DNA from: JABSOG01 sp041583135
Lineage (GTDB): Bacteria > Pseudomonadota > Gammaproteobacteria > Enterobacterales > Alteromonadaceae
Assembly: GCA_041583135.1 (NCBI GenBank)
Contig: JBFHGJ010000029.1
Coordinates: 1-55,614 of the forward strand
Length of the DNA: 55,614 bases
Direction of reading: 5' to 3'
The notes under the pieces: generated by a model
Database searches by the model: none
Told to the model about the DNA's origin: nothing
Seen by the model: only the letters and a program-made list of their open reading frames with translations
Made by a program: the position numbers and the translations under genes
In this document: in pieces, positions 1-8,210 of the stretch
Layout: the number at the start of each line of letters is the position of its first letter
Position numbering within the stretch: the first letter of the stretch is position 1

Positions 1-3000
1 CTCGTCACGGTTATCCCCCACACCATCGCCGTCACTGTCTTGCCACTCACTGCCATCAAGTGGAAATGCATCGACGCCATCTAGCACACCATCGCCATCA
101 TCGTCAGTATCGGCATTGTTGCCGATGCCGTCATGGTCATGATCTTGATACTCACTGGCATCTAATGGGAAGTTGTCTGCTGTATCGACAATGCCGTCAT
201 TGTCATCGTCGCTATCGGCATTATTACCGGTGCCATCACCATCGGTGTCGAGCCATTCGGCTGCATTAAGTGGAAACGCATCTTGGCTATCGACGACACC
301 ATCGTTGTCATCGTCCGTATCTTTGTCATCTGATATCCCGTCGCCATCCGTATCAACCACTTGCACTTCCCACTTCGTCGGATCTAATGGAAAGGCATCA
401 ACATCGTCGTTATGACCATCGTTGTCATCATCGATATCGGCATTATTGCCGGTGCCATCGCCATCGGTGTCGAGCCATTCGGCTGCATTCAGTGGAAACG
501 CATCTTGGCTATCAACGACACCATCATTATCATCGTCTGTATCGGCATTGTTACCCGTGCCATCATTATCAAAGTCAAGCCATTCGGCGGCGTTTAGTGG
601 GAAAGCATCCTCTGTATCGGCAACGCCGTCGTTGTCATCGTCTGTATCGGCATTGTTACCTATGCCATCAAAGTCTGAGTCGATAGTCTCGTTAGCACTG
701 AGCGGCAGAGGATCGACAGCATCGTTAACCCCGTCAGCATCAGTATCTGCCAGATTCGGATCGATACCGGCGTAATACTCATCTAGGTTACTTAAACCAT
801 CACCATCATTATCCAGAAGCGCATCGGCTGAGTTTTGCTTGTTGAGATTGTTTTGCTCCTCCCAGCTATCGGGCATATGATCTCTGTCGAAGTCTTCTGT
901 AAATACATTAAATGCCAAATTATCCAACCATGGCGCGGTATCCATTATCCATTCTCGGTTCAACGTATCCTTATTGATCATATAAATACTGCTATGGTAA
1001 ACAATATTGCCGCCAACATGCCAAATGTTGCCAAATCGGTCTGCTGTGGCGTCAGTCGTTTCTATTCTCTCTCGCTCTGTATATAAGGGATTAACATAGT
1101 GTGTCAAACCAGACTGCCGATCAATAAGGTACAATCGAATTTGGCTTCCCAACCCCCACATCTTCGCGCCATCCCAAGCTAATGCCTTTATGTTCTGACG
1201 GTGATTAAAGCCCACAACTTCCTCAAGACCCGTTGTCAAATTGATTTTGTAGGTTTGTTCTTTATAGTCATTGCTGAGCGTATATATGTCGCCCTTATCA
1301 TCAAACGCCATCGCATTGGTTCGGTCGTTTATCTTGGTTCTTTTTAAAGCCGGCGTCGCTTGTGCCGTTTTTGTATTGATTCTATAAATGGTTTGGTCTG
1401 TATGATTAAAGCCATAAAGCTCGCCATCGGGGCCAAAAGTCAACCCGCTAACATAGATCTCCGCCCCTTGCTCAGTCAAAATATAGCCTATGCGCTTGGT
1501 CGTTCTGGCATTTAAATCTATCTCATATAATGCTCTGTTGCGGGCGTTAATATCCCGGCTGACACCATAAGCGATAGCACCTTTAGGTAAATCTGACTTT
1601 AATCGCGGGTTAGAGTGCTGCAAATATTCCCTCAAGTCCCTAACCCCATCATTGTCGGCATCACCATCAACCTTAGCCAGCGGATTAAAGCCATATTTGA
1701 GTTCCCACTTATCCGGTAGCCCATCACCATCAGTATCGTAATTCAACGGGTTGGTTTTGGCCTGCAAGATTTCATAACCGTCGTTCAGGCCATCACCGTC
1801 ACTATCGGCTTTCGTGGGATTGGTTTGGGCATTAAACTCAGCCAAATTATTAAGGCCATCGTTATCGCCATCTGCCTGTGCTTCAGGCCCTTTAACCAGT
1901 GGATTAAATCCGTATGTCACCTCAAAGCCATCACCTAGAGCATCACCGTCGGTGTCAACTATCAATGGGTTAGTGTGATGGTCGTTGACTTCACTACCAT
2001 CATTAACACCATCTAAATCACTATCGGCCGACAATGGGTTGGTCAGGGTCGTCATCAACTCTTGACTATCTGATAAGCCATCCTTGTCACTATCAATATT
2101 GGTTGGGGAGGTTTTGTATTGATTAGCCTCCAAATTATCATCAAGCCCATCGCCATCGGTATCGGCGAGCAATGGAGAAGTTCGCAGTTCAAATTCGGTT
2201 AAATTGGTTAAACCGTCACTATCTACGTCCAGTTGGGCATCATTTGGGTCTATCGGATCCAATCCATAGCGATTTTCCCATGGGTCGCTCATGCCATCGC
2301 CATCACTGTCAAGCATATTGCTCTGTTCCATCGCAACAAACAAAAAATACCTTGAATCGTCTCTCATCGACTTCGAAGTATAGCTACGACTGCCCACTGC
2401 TCGCCAATCACTCACTTTTATATAGTAAGTGCCTGGCTTTTCAATATTCATTTGATGTGATGTGATGCGGTCAATGGGTTTTCTATCACTATCATAAACA
2501 TTCGTATGATTCCCACTGCCTATGGGGTAGTCATCTTCCCAGTTAATGCCGGCAAAGCGAACATATACCATCGTTGGTACTTTACGCACAGTAAATCGGT
2601 AATAGTCATAATTTTTGGTCTTGGTGGCGGCAATATCGGCATGATAGGTCAATTGCTCACTTTGCCGTGACTTCCACAACTTTGGGCTCTCGGCCGTCGT
2701 AAAATAGTCGTCAATATCTTGAGCCTGCTCAAAGCTATCATTGGGTTCGACGTTTCTCATTTCTCTTACAAGGGGATAAGTATCGAGCTGATACTCTTTT
2801 AAGTTGTCCATGCCGTCGTGGTCAGGGTCAAGTGTCGCATCACTGACCATAGGCAAGAAATTGTGATCGATTTCCCACTTATCTGGTATACCGTCGCCAT
2901 CGCTATCGCTTTTGCTTGGGTCGGTATGATATTGGTTTAGCTCAGCATCATCACTTAAGCCGTCACTATCTGTATCGGCTTTTGTTGGGTCCGTATTATA

Positions 3001-4167
3001 AGTGTGTACCTCAACGCCATCGTTTAATCCATCGCCATCACTATCAATATTATTGGGTACTGTGTCATGGTAATACTCTGCAAGATTGCTAAGGCCATCA
3101 CCATCTAAATCCAGTGCCGCATCTGCGCTGTCTTTGTCGTTAAAGCCAAAACGGCGCTCCCATGCATCGGCCATCTTATCGTTATCAAAATCAAGATGGA
3201 GACTATATAGACAAGATACACCGACTTGTTCAAAGGCATGATGTACGTCAATGACGTCATAGCCTTTATCTGCGGCAGCTGTGACTACGCCACAGGCCCC
3301 GCGTTCAAACGTACTGGCATTTTTCCAGTACTTACGGTTGGCATCGACAAACACATCGAAGGCTTTACGAAAGTTCCAACCCGGCGTATTGACCAGCAGA
3401 TAAAAAGCTCGATTGAAAATACCGGCATTCACTTTTGAGCCAAAACCGATGGTGTAATTGTCAAAATGGTCGATAGAGCTACCATCACGACTGGGGTTGT
3501 CCATTCTACGCACAAAGCCACCGGTTTTAGCTGAATCGGCACCCACCAGCCAATCGTTACTACCGCTAAAATAGACCTCTGCGGCCTCACCAACGATATC
3601 AGCAAACGAGGCACCGATAGCCCCTGCCGGAAAATCATCAACCAAACCCGATTGCTCAAAGGTAAAACCACGGGCGATTTCTCTGGCTACAAGGTCTAAA
3701 CTGGTGTCGGCATAGTAGTTACTACCACTGCGCTCGGGAATATTAATCGCTCTATCGTACCAGCCGCTTGGGCTACCCACGGGCAAGTGGACTTTGAGTT
3801 TGATGGGGAAAGAATAAGGTGCAATGCCGTACCAGTCATGAAACATGTTGTATACGACATTGGCATGGAAATAAGCATCGTTCAACGGCGAATAGGCGCC
3901 ATCGACACTCTTATAGTCGTTATTGGGGCAGTTGAATTGAAAGCTGGTGCCGGGGTCGCCATTACTCCAATCTTCGGCGATGACTTTAGTGTTGTCCATA
4001 CGGCACACGCCGCCCGACGCCCTGACATCCAACTTGGCACGTTCAGTGCCATACTGATACTTACCTATCTTCTCATTGCCACCGGGGCCGGTGGCCTGAA
4101 ATGGTGTCCCATAAGACACACTACTAAAACCGAGTAAAACAAACGGCAACAAACGCAGTAAATACAT
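1..4167 (-). CDS. Secreted vibriolysin-like pseudopeptidase with thrombospondin type-3 repeats (3' end outside window)
   Basis: The frame is open from ATG 4167 (AAGGA Shine-Dalgarno near 4174-4180) to position 1, giving 1389 codons with no stop, so the C-terminus lies off the left edge. Residues 1-20 form a signal peptide. Residues 21-335 align by eye with the mature M4 domain of vibriolysin/hemagglutinin protease (GPGGNEK, YSPLNDA, GSNDWLVG, TPGW..KAF). There is no propeptide. The catalytic HExxH is REIAR (R162-R166), the third zinc ligand Glu is A186 and the His231 equivalent is K245; only E163 remains. A proteolytic role is therefore unlikely. Next come DxDxDGxxD calcium-loop repeats (about 350-460), a PPC-like domain beginning EPND (about 470-613), more type-3 repeats (615-855), a propeller-like stretch (about 857-1050), and seven DxFPL-type repeats. 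The product is probably a calcium-stabilised extracellular or surface protein; its function is unknown. Confidence 0.9.
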   Translation of the reverse strand, partial: MYLLRLLPFVLLGFSSVSYGTPFQATGPGGNEKIGKYQYGTERAKLDVRASGGVCRMDNTKVIAEDWSNGDPGTSFQFNCPNNDYKSVDGAYSPLNDAYFHANVVYNMFHDWYGIAPYSFPIKLKVHLPVGSPSGWYDRAINIPERSGSNYYADTSLDLVAREIARGFTFEQSGLVDDFPAGAIGASFADIVGEAAEVYFSGSNDWLVGADSAKTGGFVRRMDNPSRDGSSIDHFDNYTIGFGSKVNAGIFNRAFYLLVNTPGWNFRKAFDVFVDANRKYWKNASTFERGACGVVTAAADKGYDVIDVHHAFEQVGVSCLYSLHLDFDNDKMADAWERRFGFNDKDSADAALDLDGDGLSNLAEYYHDTVPNNIDSDGDGLNDGVEVHTYNTDPTKADTDSDGLSDDAELNQYHTDPSKSDSDGDGIPDKWEIDHNFLPMVSDATLDPDHDGMDNLKEYQLDTYPLVREMRNVEPNDSFEQAQDIDDYFTTAESPKLWKSRQSEQLTYHADIAATKTKNYDYYRFTVRKVPTMVYVRFAGINWEDDYPIGSGNHTNVYDSDRKPIDRITSHQMNIEKPGTYYIKVSDWRAVGSRSYTSKSMRDDSRYFLFVAMEQSNMLDSDGDGMSDPWENRYGLDPIDPNDAQLDVDSDGLTNLTEFELRTSPLLADTDGDGLDDNLEANQYKTSPTNIDSDKDGLSDSQELMTTLTNPLSADSDLDGVNDGSEVNDHHTNPLIVDTDGDALGDGFEVTYGFNPLVKGPEAQADGDNDGLNNLAEFNAQTNPTKADSDGDGLNDGYEILQAKTNPLNYDTDGDGLPDKWELKYGFNPLAKVDGDADNDGVRDLREYLQHSNPRLKSDLPKGAIAYGVSRDINARNRALYEIDLNARTTKRIGYILTEQGAEIYVSGLTFGPDGELYGFNHTDQTIYRINTKTAQATPALKRTKINDRTNAMAFDDKGDIYTLSNDYKEQTYKINLTTGLEEVVGFNHRQNIKALAWDGAKMWGLGSQIRLYLIDRQSGLTHYVNPLYTERERIETTDATADRFGNIWHVGGNIVYHSSIYMINKDTLNREWIMDTAPWLDNLAFNVFTEDFDRDHMPDSWEEQNNLNKQNSADALLDNDGDGLSNLDEYYAGIDPNLADTDADGVNDAVDPLPLSANETIDSDFDGIGNNADTDDDNDGVADTEDAFPLNAAEWLDFDNDGTGNNADTDDDNDGVVDSQDAFPLNAAEWLDTDGDGTGNNADIDDDNDGHNDDVDAFPLDPTKWEVQVVDTDGDGISDDKDTDDDNDGVVDSQDAFPLNAAEWLDTDGDGTGNNADSDDDNDGIVDTADNFPLDASEYQDHDHDGIGNNADTDDDGDGVLDGVDAFPLDGSEWQDSDGDGVGDNRDE
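40..715 (-). repeat. Seven tandem thrombospondin type-3 'DxFPL' coding repeats
   Basis: On the minus strand seven units carry D-x-F-P-L-x-A-x-E-W (the most upstream unit reads DPLPLSANET) followed by D-x-D-x-D-G-x-G-N-N-A-D and a DDDNDG loop. Their FPL codons fall near plus positions 65, 173, 275, 393, 495, 602 and 708, a period of about 102-119 bp (34-40 aa). Some units are nearly identical at DNA level, for example those around 270 and 490. The Asp/Asn spacing is that of calcium-binding type-3 repeats. Such arrays often vary in copy number through slippage or recombination. The array may continue past the left edge. Confidence 0.85.
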
Positions 4168-4649
4168 GATAAATCCTTCTCAACACACAATGGCCTGTTT
4201 ATCTTTTAGCCAATCACCCGGTAAGCTAACTCACAAGATATAAAACCTAAAGTATAGGTTCATATTTACCGTAATAACAACCACAGGCAAAAATTTTCAT
4301 ACTCCTCACCTACAATCCACCCACTCAAACAACACATTCAATCCATGCCTAGCCCTACCGCGTGCTGCTTTGACAAAATTAAACACAAATCAGCAATACA
4401 AGCTAAACTAATTACTGCTTGATTTGAAATATTAAGTTACAATGCAACAGTTGGTACATTTTTTTAACAATTGTACCTCAACAAACATTATCGGTATGAA
4501 TAAGAGTCAACTTCTTAGCGCTTTGATAATAGATAATGTCAATAAAAAGGAAAACTCCTTGGAAATCAACCGGTTTATGGATAAGCCAGTTGAAGCAATG
4601 CATGGAGCATTTAGTTGAGGATGTCTACGGACATGAACTAGGTAACGAC
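4168..4649. promoter_or_regulatory. Divergent intergenic region between the pseudopeptidase and the peroxidase
   Basis: About 480 bp without a convincing gene, clearly more AT-rich than its flanks. It must hold the promoters of both divergent genes. Two inverted repeats stand out: AACCTA/TAGGTT (4244-4249 and 4255-4260, 5-nt spacer), about 80 bp upstream of the minus-strand gene, and GGTACA/TGTACC (4453-4458 and 4472-4477), enclosing a T-run upstream of the plus-strand gene. A possible plus-strand promoter is TTGTAC (4471-4476) with TATGAA (4495-4500) at 18-nt spacing. The promoter and operator assignments are inference from sequence only. Confidence 0.4.
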
Positions 4650-6164
4650 GTGAAAAAACATATTATAACGACAGTGAGCACCGTCTTGCTATTAAGCGGC
4701 TGTGGCTCAAGTAACGACGATAACAATAACACCAATAACCCTGATCCAACCCCAACGGTCGCTGAAATCGACCAGCAATTATCCGCTATCATCGATAGTC
4801 ACGAACTCACCGGTAACCCTTTCGCACAGCGCAATATGCCTGATATCAACAGTGATTTGGCGCAACTGGGTAAACATTTGTTCTTCTCCAAGTCGCTCAG
4901 CGGCGATAACGATGTTGCCTGCGCCAGCTGTCACCATCCGATGCTTGGCGGTGGCGACAATCTAACCCTACCTATTGGTGTTGGTGCCGAACTACCTGAT
5001 CTGTTGGGCGTTGGCCGTCTGCACGATGCATCAGCCGAACACCACGATGGTGGCCCGACCGTTCCACGTAACTCACCAAGTACCTTTAACCTCGGTGGTT
5101 GGGACCAAGTGCTGTTCAATGATGGTCGTGTTGAAAGTATTGGCAAAACCCCAGACGCTGCCGGTAACGACGGCTTTGGTATTGACACGCCAGACAGTCC
5201 GTTTACCATTGCTGACCCACACGGTGGCAACTCGTTGGCCCAAGCCCAGGCACGCTTCCCGGTAACGTCAAACGAAGAAATGAAAGGCTTTAACTTTAGC
5301 GCAAAAAACAATCAGCAGATCCGAGAATATTTGGCGATGCGAATTGGCGGCTATGGTGAGGCTGCAGGCGAACTGGACTATCCTGAGTTTTGGTTGGAAA
5401 AGTTCAAAGTTGCCTTCAAACAACCTAATGCGACTGCCGAGCAGTTGATCACAGAACAAAATATTTCCTTTGCTCTTGGTCAATATGAGTTGTCACAAGT
5501 ATTTGTCAATAATGCTTGGGCAAACTACATTGCGGGCGATACCGATGCTTTGACCGAGCAACAAAAGCGTGGTGCCAAACTGTTCTACACCAGTAAAGAA
5601 GACGGCGGTGCCAATTGCGCCTCTTGCCACAGCGGCGATTTCTTTACCGATGAGAAGTTCCACAACATCGCAGCGCCGCAAATCGGCCGTGGTAAAGGTG
5701 ATGGCGACACCACTCATGACGATTTTGGCCGCGCCCGCGTCACCAAAGCGATGGAAAATCTCTATCAGTTCCGTACCCCGACGTTGCTCAACGTGGCCAA
5801 CACTGGTCCTTGGATGCATTCAGGTGCCTATACCGACCTTAAAACGTCAGTCAAGCACTCACTCAACCCGCTCCATGGTATCAATTCTTATGACACCAGC
5901 CAGTTGACTCAGCCTGGGATCCAAAACTTGGATAAAGTCGCCGACTATGGTCAATTGGCCTCTAGCGCGCCTAATTTCCAAAACAGTGCGATTGAGTTGG
6001 ACGACGCTCAAGTGGATGATTTGGTCGCCTTCTTACATGCACTGAGCGACCCGTGTGTCACAGACCGTACCTGTCTTGCACCTTGGATCCCAACCGATGA
6101 TGCGGCGCAAGATCCCAATGGCTTTCAGTTAAACGCCGTTGATGCCAATGGTGATGCACTTTAA
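4650..6164 (+). CDS. Di-haem cytochrome c peroxidase / MauG-family lipoprotein
   Basis: Bacterial cytochrome c peroxidases reduce peroxide with electrons from small cytochromes in the periplasm; MauG relatives oxidise protein or small-molecule substrates. The protein has two CxxCH haem-binding motifs, C91-A-S-C94-H95 and C323-A-S-C326-H327, as expected for this family. I place the start at GTG 4650, giving 505 aa. It has a short AGG Shine-Dalgarno 7 nt upstream and gives a short N-terminus (VKKHIITTVSTV) followed by the lipobox LLLSGC with Cys18 as lipid anchor. An in-frame ATG at 4536 would put 38 odd residues before the signal peptide. An Asn/Asp-rich linker follows Cys18. At about 500 aa it is longer than classical CcpA (about 330). 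The substrate cannot be told. The gene stands alone, divergent from the pseudopeptidase, and ends at a strong terminator. Confidence 0.88.
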   Translation: MKKHIITTVSTVLLLSGCGSSNDDNNNTNNPDPTPTVAEIDQQLSAIIDSHELTGNPFAQRNMPDINSDLAQLGKHLFFSKSLSGDNDVACASCHHPMLGGGDNLTLPIGVGAELPDLLGVGRLHDASAEHHDGGPTVPRNSPSTFNLGGWDQVLFNDGRVESIGKTPDAAGNDGFGIDTPDSPFTIADPHGGNSLAQAQARFPVTSNEEMKGFNFSAKNNQQIREYLAMRIGGYGEAAGELDYPEFWLEKFKVAFKQPNATAEQLITEQNISFALGQYELSQVFVNNAWANYIAGDTDALTEQQKRGAKLFYTSKEDGGANCASCHSGDFFTDEKFHNIAAPQIGRGKGDGDTTHDDFGRARVTKAMENLYQFRTPTLLNVANTGPWMHSGAYTDLKTSVKHSLNPLHGINSYDTSQLTQPGIQNLDKVADYGQLASSAPNFQNSAIELDDAQVDDLVAFLHALSDPCVTDRTCLAPWIPTDDAAQDPNGFQLNAVDANGDAL

Positions 6165-6203
6165 GTGATACCATCGCTTAAGTATGTTACTGACAGCATA
6201 AAC

Positions 6204-6235
6204 ATAACAAGGGCAGCCTAGGCTGCCCTTGTTAT
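6204..6235. terminator. Bidirectional Rho-independent terminator
   Basis: A perfect 32-nt palindrome has 15-bp arms (ATAACAAGGGCAGCC and its complement) around a central TA. It has a GC-rich core and AT-rich flanks, so transcripts in either direction end in U-rich tails. It lies between the convergent peroxidase gene (stop 6164) and yjdM (stop 6276) and can serve both. Confidence 0.9.
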
Positions 6236-6275
6236 TTATACCAAAAAAAGTAGAGAAAGATTACCCTACTTAACC

Positions 6276-6611
6276 TCAAGCCTTTTTGAAAAACTCAGCT
6301 GTAAGCATCATTTCACCCAAGCCGTCAACACGACAATCGAGCTGATGATCTTTGGCATCTTTGATGCGTCTGATCACCGCCTTGGTACCGACCTTGATCA
6401 CCATCGAGCTACCTTTGACTTTCAGATCTTTCGCTGCGGTGATCTTGTCGCCTTCGTGCAACGTGGTACCGTTAGCATCTTTAGCAGTAATGGATTCATC
6501 TTCTTGTTTCTCGTCAGGGTTCCACTCGTGGGCACACTCAGGACAAACAAGATTCGCTTGATCTTGATAAACATATTCAGAATTACAAACAGGACATGGA
6601 GGGAATGACAT
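6276..6611 (-). CDS. yjdM: YjdM / PhnA-type zinc-ribbon protein
   Basis: A 111-aa protein of the same length and near-colinear sequence as E. coli YjdM (formerly PhnA). An N-terminal zinc ribbon (CPVC at about residues 6-9 and CPEC at about 24-27, then HEW) is followed by a small beta-barrel domain with KDANG, KDLKVKGSS and IGTK-like motifs. The start is ATG 6611 (MSFPPCPVCN), matching the family N-terminus; an upstream ATG at 6632 would add seven residues with no support. Despite the old name, the protein is not established as a phosphonoacetate hydrolase, and its cellular role is unclear. It is monocistronic, with the shared hairpin downstream. Confidence 0.95.
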   Translation of the reverse strand: MSFPPCPVCNSEYVYQDQANLVCPECAHEWNPDEKQEDESITAKDANGTTLHEGDKITAAKDLKVKGSSMVIKVGTKAVIRRIKDAKDHQLDCRVDGLGEMMLTAEFFKKA

Positions 6612-6903
6612 AACAACACACCAATTAGACAATAGAAGCCGGGGATTTTAATCGATTTAAAGCCATTTGGCGACGTTATAAAAAGAAAAAAAACATTGTT
6701 TTTTATCCGCGCTGACCTCTCAGTTATTCAAAGCATCGGTTTTTGTCGATTCCAGCCGTGTCCCCTATCAGCCGATGTATCGAAGCAAAGTCATGATTAT
6801 TTGCAAAAATGTGCGCTGTGACAATGGATAAAAAAGCCATCATTACAGCGCAGAGTTGGCAGCTGATTGAGCTCAGCCAATTCACTTGAAGTTTACGTCA
6901 CGC
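6612..6903. other. Intergenic region between the NRPS operon end and yjdM
   Basis: About 290 bp with no supported gene. It contains a poly-A/T stretch (6680-6705, AAAAAAC-ATT-GTTTTTT) and the inverted repeats described separately at 6812-6880. It must carry the yjdM promoter on the minus strand. A TATAAC-like -10 near 6680 is possible, but I see no convincing -35. Confidence 0.5.
6812..6880 (-). terminator. Candidate terminator structure at the end of the NRPS operon
   Basis: Just after the last stop codon of the operon (6904, minus strand) there is a hairpin TTGGC-AGCT...AGCT-CA-GCCAA (6856-6880), then arms ACAGCGCA (6845-6852) and TGCGCTGT (6812-6819) enclosing a minus-strand T-run (about 6829-6834). 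Neither is a textbook GC-stem plus U-tract, so termination here is an inference. Confidence 0.3.
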
Positions 6904-8127
6904 TTATCGCATAAACTCTACAATCTGATCTAAACAGTCAAAGAAAAATGCCACTTGTTGCTCGCTGTTGTAAAGGTAACCTGAAATTCTCATCACTTGG
7001 CCACAGGTCAACGCGTTGACCAAAGGTTGCGCGCACAAATGGCCATTGCGAACTAAGATACCATTAGAGTCGCTCAGAAAACGGGCGACGTCGTCTAAAT
7101 TCTCAATCCCTTTGATGGCAAAGGTCAACAACGCCGACTTATCGGCCGTTGCCGAAGGGCCTATAACCTCAAGATAGTCGCGTGAGGCGGCATGTGCCAG
7201 CATGGTTGCAGCCAATTGCCGGTCATGTTGCTCAATATGCTCAAAACCAATGCTGTTGAGGTAGTCAATGGCAGCCCCAAGACCCAAAACCCCAGAAATA
7301 TTTGGCGTACCGGCCTCTAGGCTGTGAGGGATTTTTCTCAGTACATATTTATCCGTCTCGACCCAATCGACCATACCACCCCCTAGCAGCAGAGGTTTAA
7401 GCTCACGTAACAGTTCGCTCTTGCCATACAATACGCCGACGCCTGTCGGGCCGCCCATTTTATGGGCCGAAAACGCGAGAAAATCAATATCCAACTCGCT
7501 CACGTTGACCTTGCGATGTGGTAGCGATTGCGCGGCATCAACCACCACTAACGCACCGGCCTGCTTGGCCATACCAACCATCTGCGCCAAATCGATATAA
7601 TAGCCAGTGACATTGGAGCAATGGTTTAGCGCCACGACTTTCGGTTTCGTCGCCAATAATTGTTGATAGTGTTGCATATCAACCTGATGGTTTTCATCGA
7701 CATCGACATAATCTACCGTGGCATGTGCCATCCAAGGCAGCAGGTTGGAATGATGGGCATCTTTAAAACAAATCACCCTGTCCTCTTTGCTCAATGCCAA
7801 GCCGTGAGCCACCATATTAAGCGACTGGGTGGTATTGCCGGTAAACACCACTTCATTGCCGCTACAACCGATTAAATTCGCCACCTTGTAGCGAACCTGC
7901 TCATAGCGGTTGGAGACTTCTTCTAAGGAGAAACTCTTGCCCCGATGAATGTTGGTGGCAATGCCGAGGTTATAGTCATTCATTGCCTCAACGACCGACA
8001 ATGGTTTAAGGGTTGTCGCCGCATTGTCTAAATAGACCAAAGGCTCGCCGTCTACTGTGCGGTCCAATCCGGGAAAATCGCGATAGCAAGAGCCCAATTG
8101 CTCTGTTTGTGTTGTCAATTCACTCAT
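6904..8127 (-). CDS. SufS/CsdA-type cysteine desulfurase-like class V PLP enzyme
   Basis: The 407-aa length matches SufS. Visible landmarks are YLDNAATTLKP near the N-terminus, the PLP-binding lysine K223 in SAHKMGGPTG, the DAAQS segment, and the group II loop RNGHLCAQP with Cys365, equivalent to the persulfide-forming Cys364 of E. coli SufS. All key residues for converting L-Cys to L-Ala plus enzyme-bound persulfide are present. It is the last gene of the NRPS operon, 83 bp after the adenylate-forming enzyme, and no suf/isc genes are nearby. I infer a dedicated tailoring or sulfur-donor role rather than housekeeping Fe-S assembly. Class V enzymes can also act as C-S lyases, epimerases or deaminases, so the reaction is not certain. 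Confidence 0.85.
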   Translation of the reverse strand: MSELTTQTEQLGSCYRDFPGLDRTVDGEPLVYLDNAATTLKPLSVVEAMNDYNLGIATNIHRGKSFSLEEVSNRYEQVRYKVANLIGCSGNEVVFTGNTTQSLNMVAHGLALSKEDRVICFKDAHHSNLLPWMAHATVDYVDVDENHQVDMQHYQQLLATKPKVVALNHCSNVTGYYIDLAQMVGMAKQAGALVVVDAAQSLPHRKVNVSELDIDFLAFSAHKMGGPTGVGVLYGKSELLRELKPLLLGGGMVDWVETDKYVLRKIPHSLEAGTPNISGVLGLGAAIDYLNSIGFEHIEQHDRQLAATMLAHAASRDYLEVIGPSATADKSALLTFAIKGIENLDDVARFLSDSNGILVRNGHLCAQPLVNALTCGQVMRISGYLYNSEQQVAFFFDCLDQIVEFMR

Positions 8128-8210
8128 GTTTTTAATTCGTTTCCTTTAACTGTTCTTGCCTGCGCTGCCTTATTCGGCACTTTATACACAGTCGTACTGC
8201 GCAGCCTCGC

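Noticed and set aside
60..775. Plus-strand open frames rich in His/Arg/Ser opposite the repeat region
   Set aside because: They are antisense reflections of the Asp-rich repeats; the minus frame is open across the whole region and has clear domain homology.
1..800. CRISPR-like array from the roughly 108-bp periodicity
   Set aside because: The repeats are coding, in frame, contiguous and lack unique spacers of CRISPR size; they are thrombospondin type-3 repeats.
4536..4649. ATG 4536 as start of the peroxidase gene
   Set aside because: It would bury the lipoprotein signal peptide behind 38 unrelated residues; GTG 4650 places a short N-terminus directly before the lipobox.
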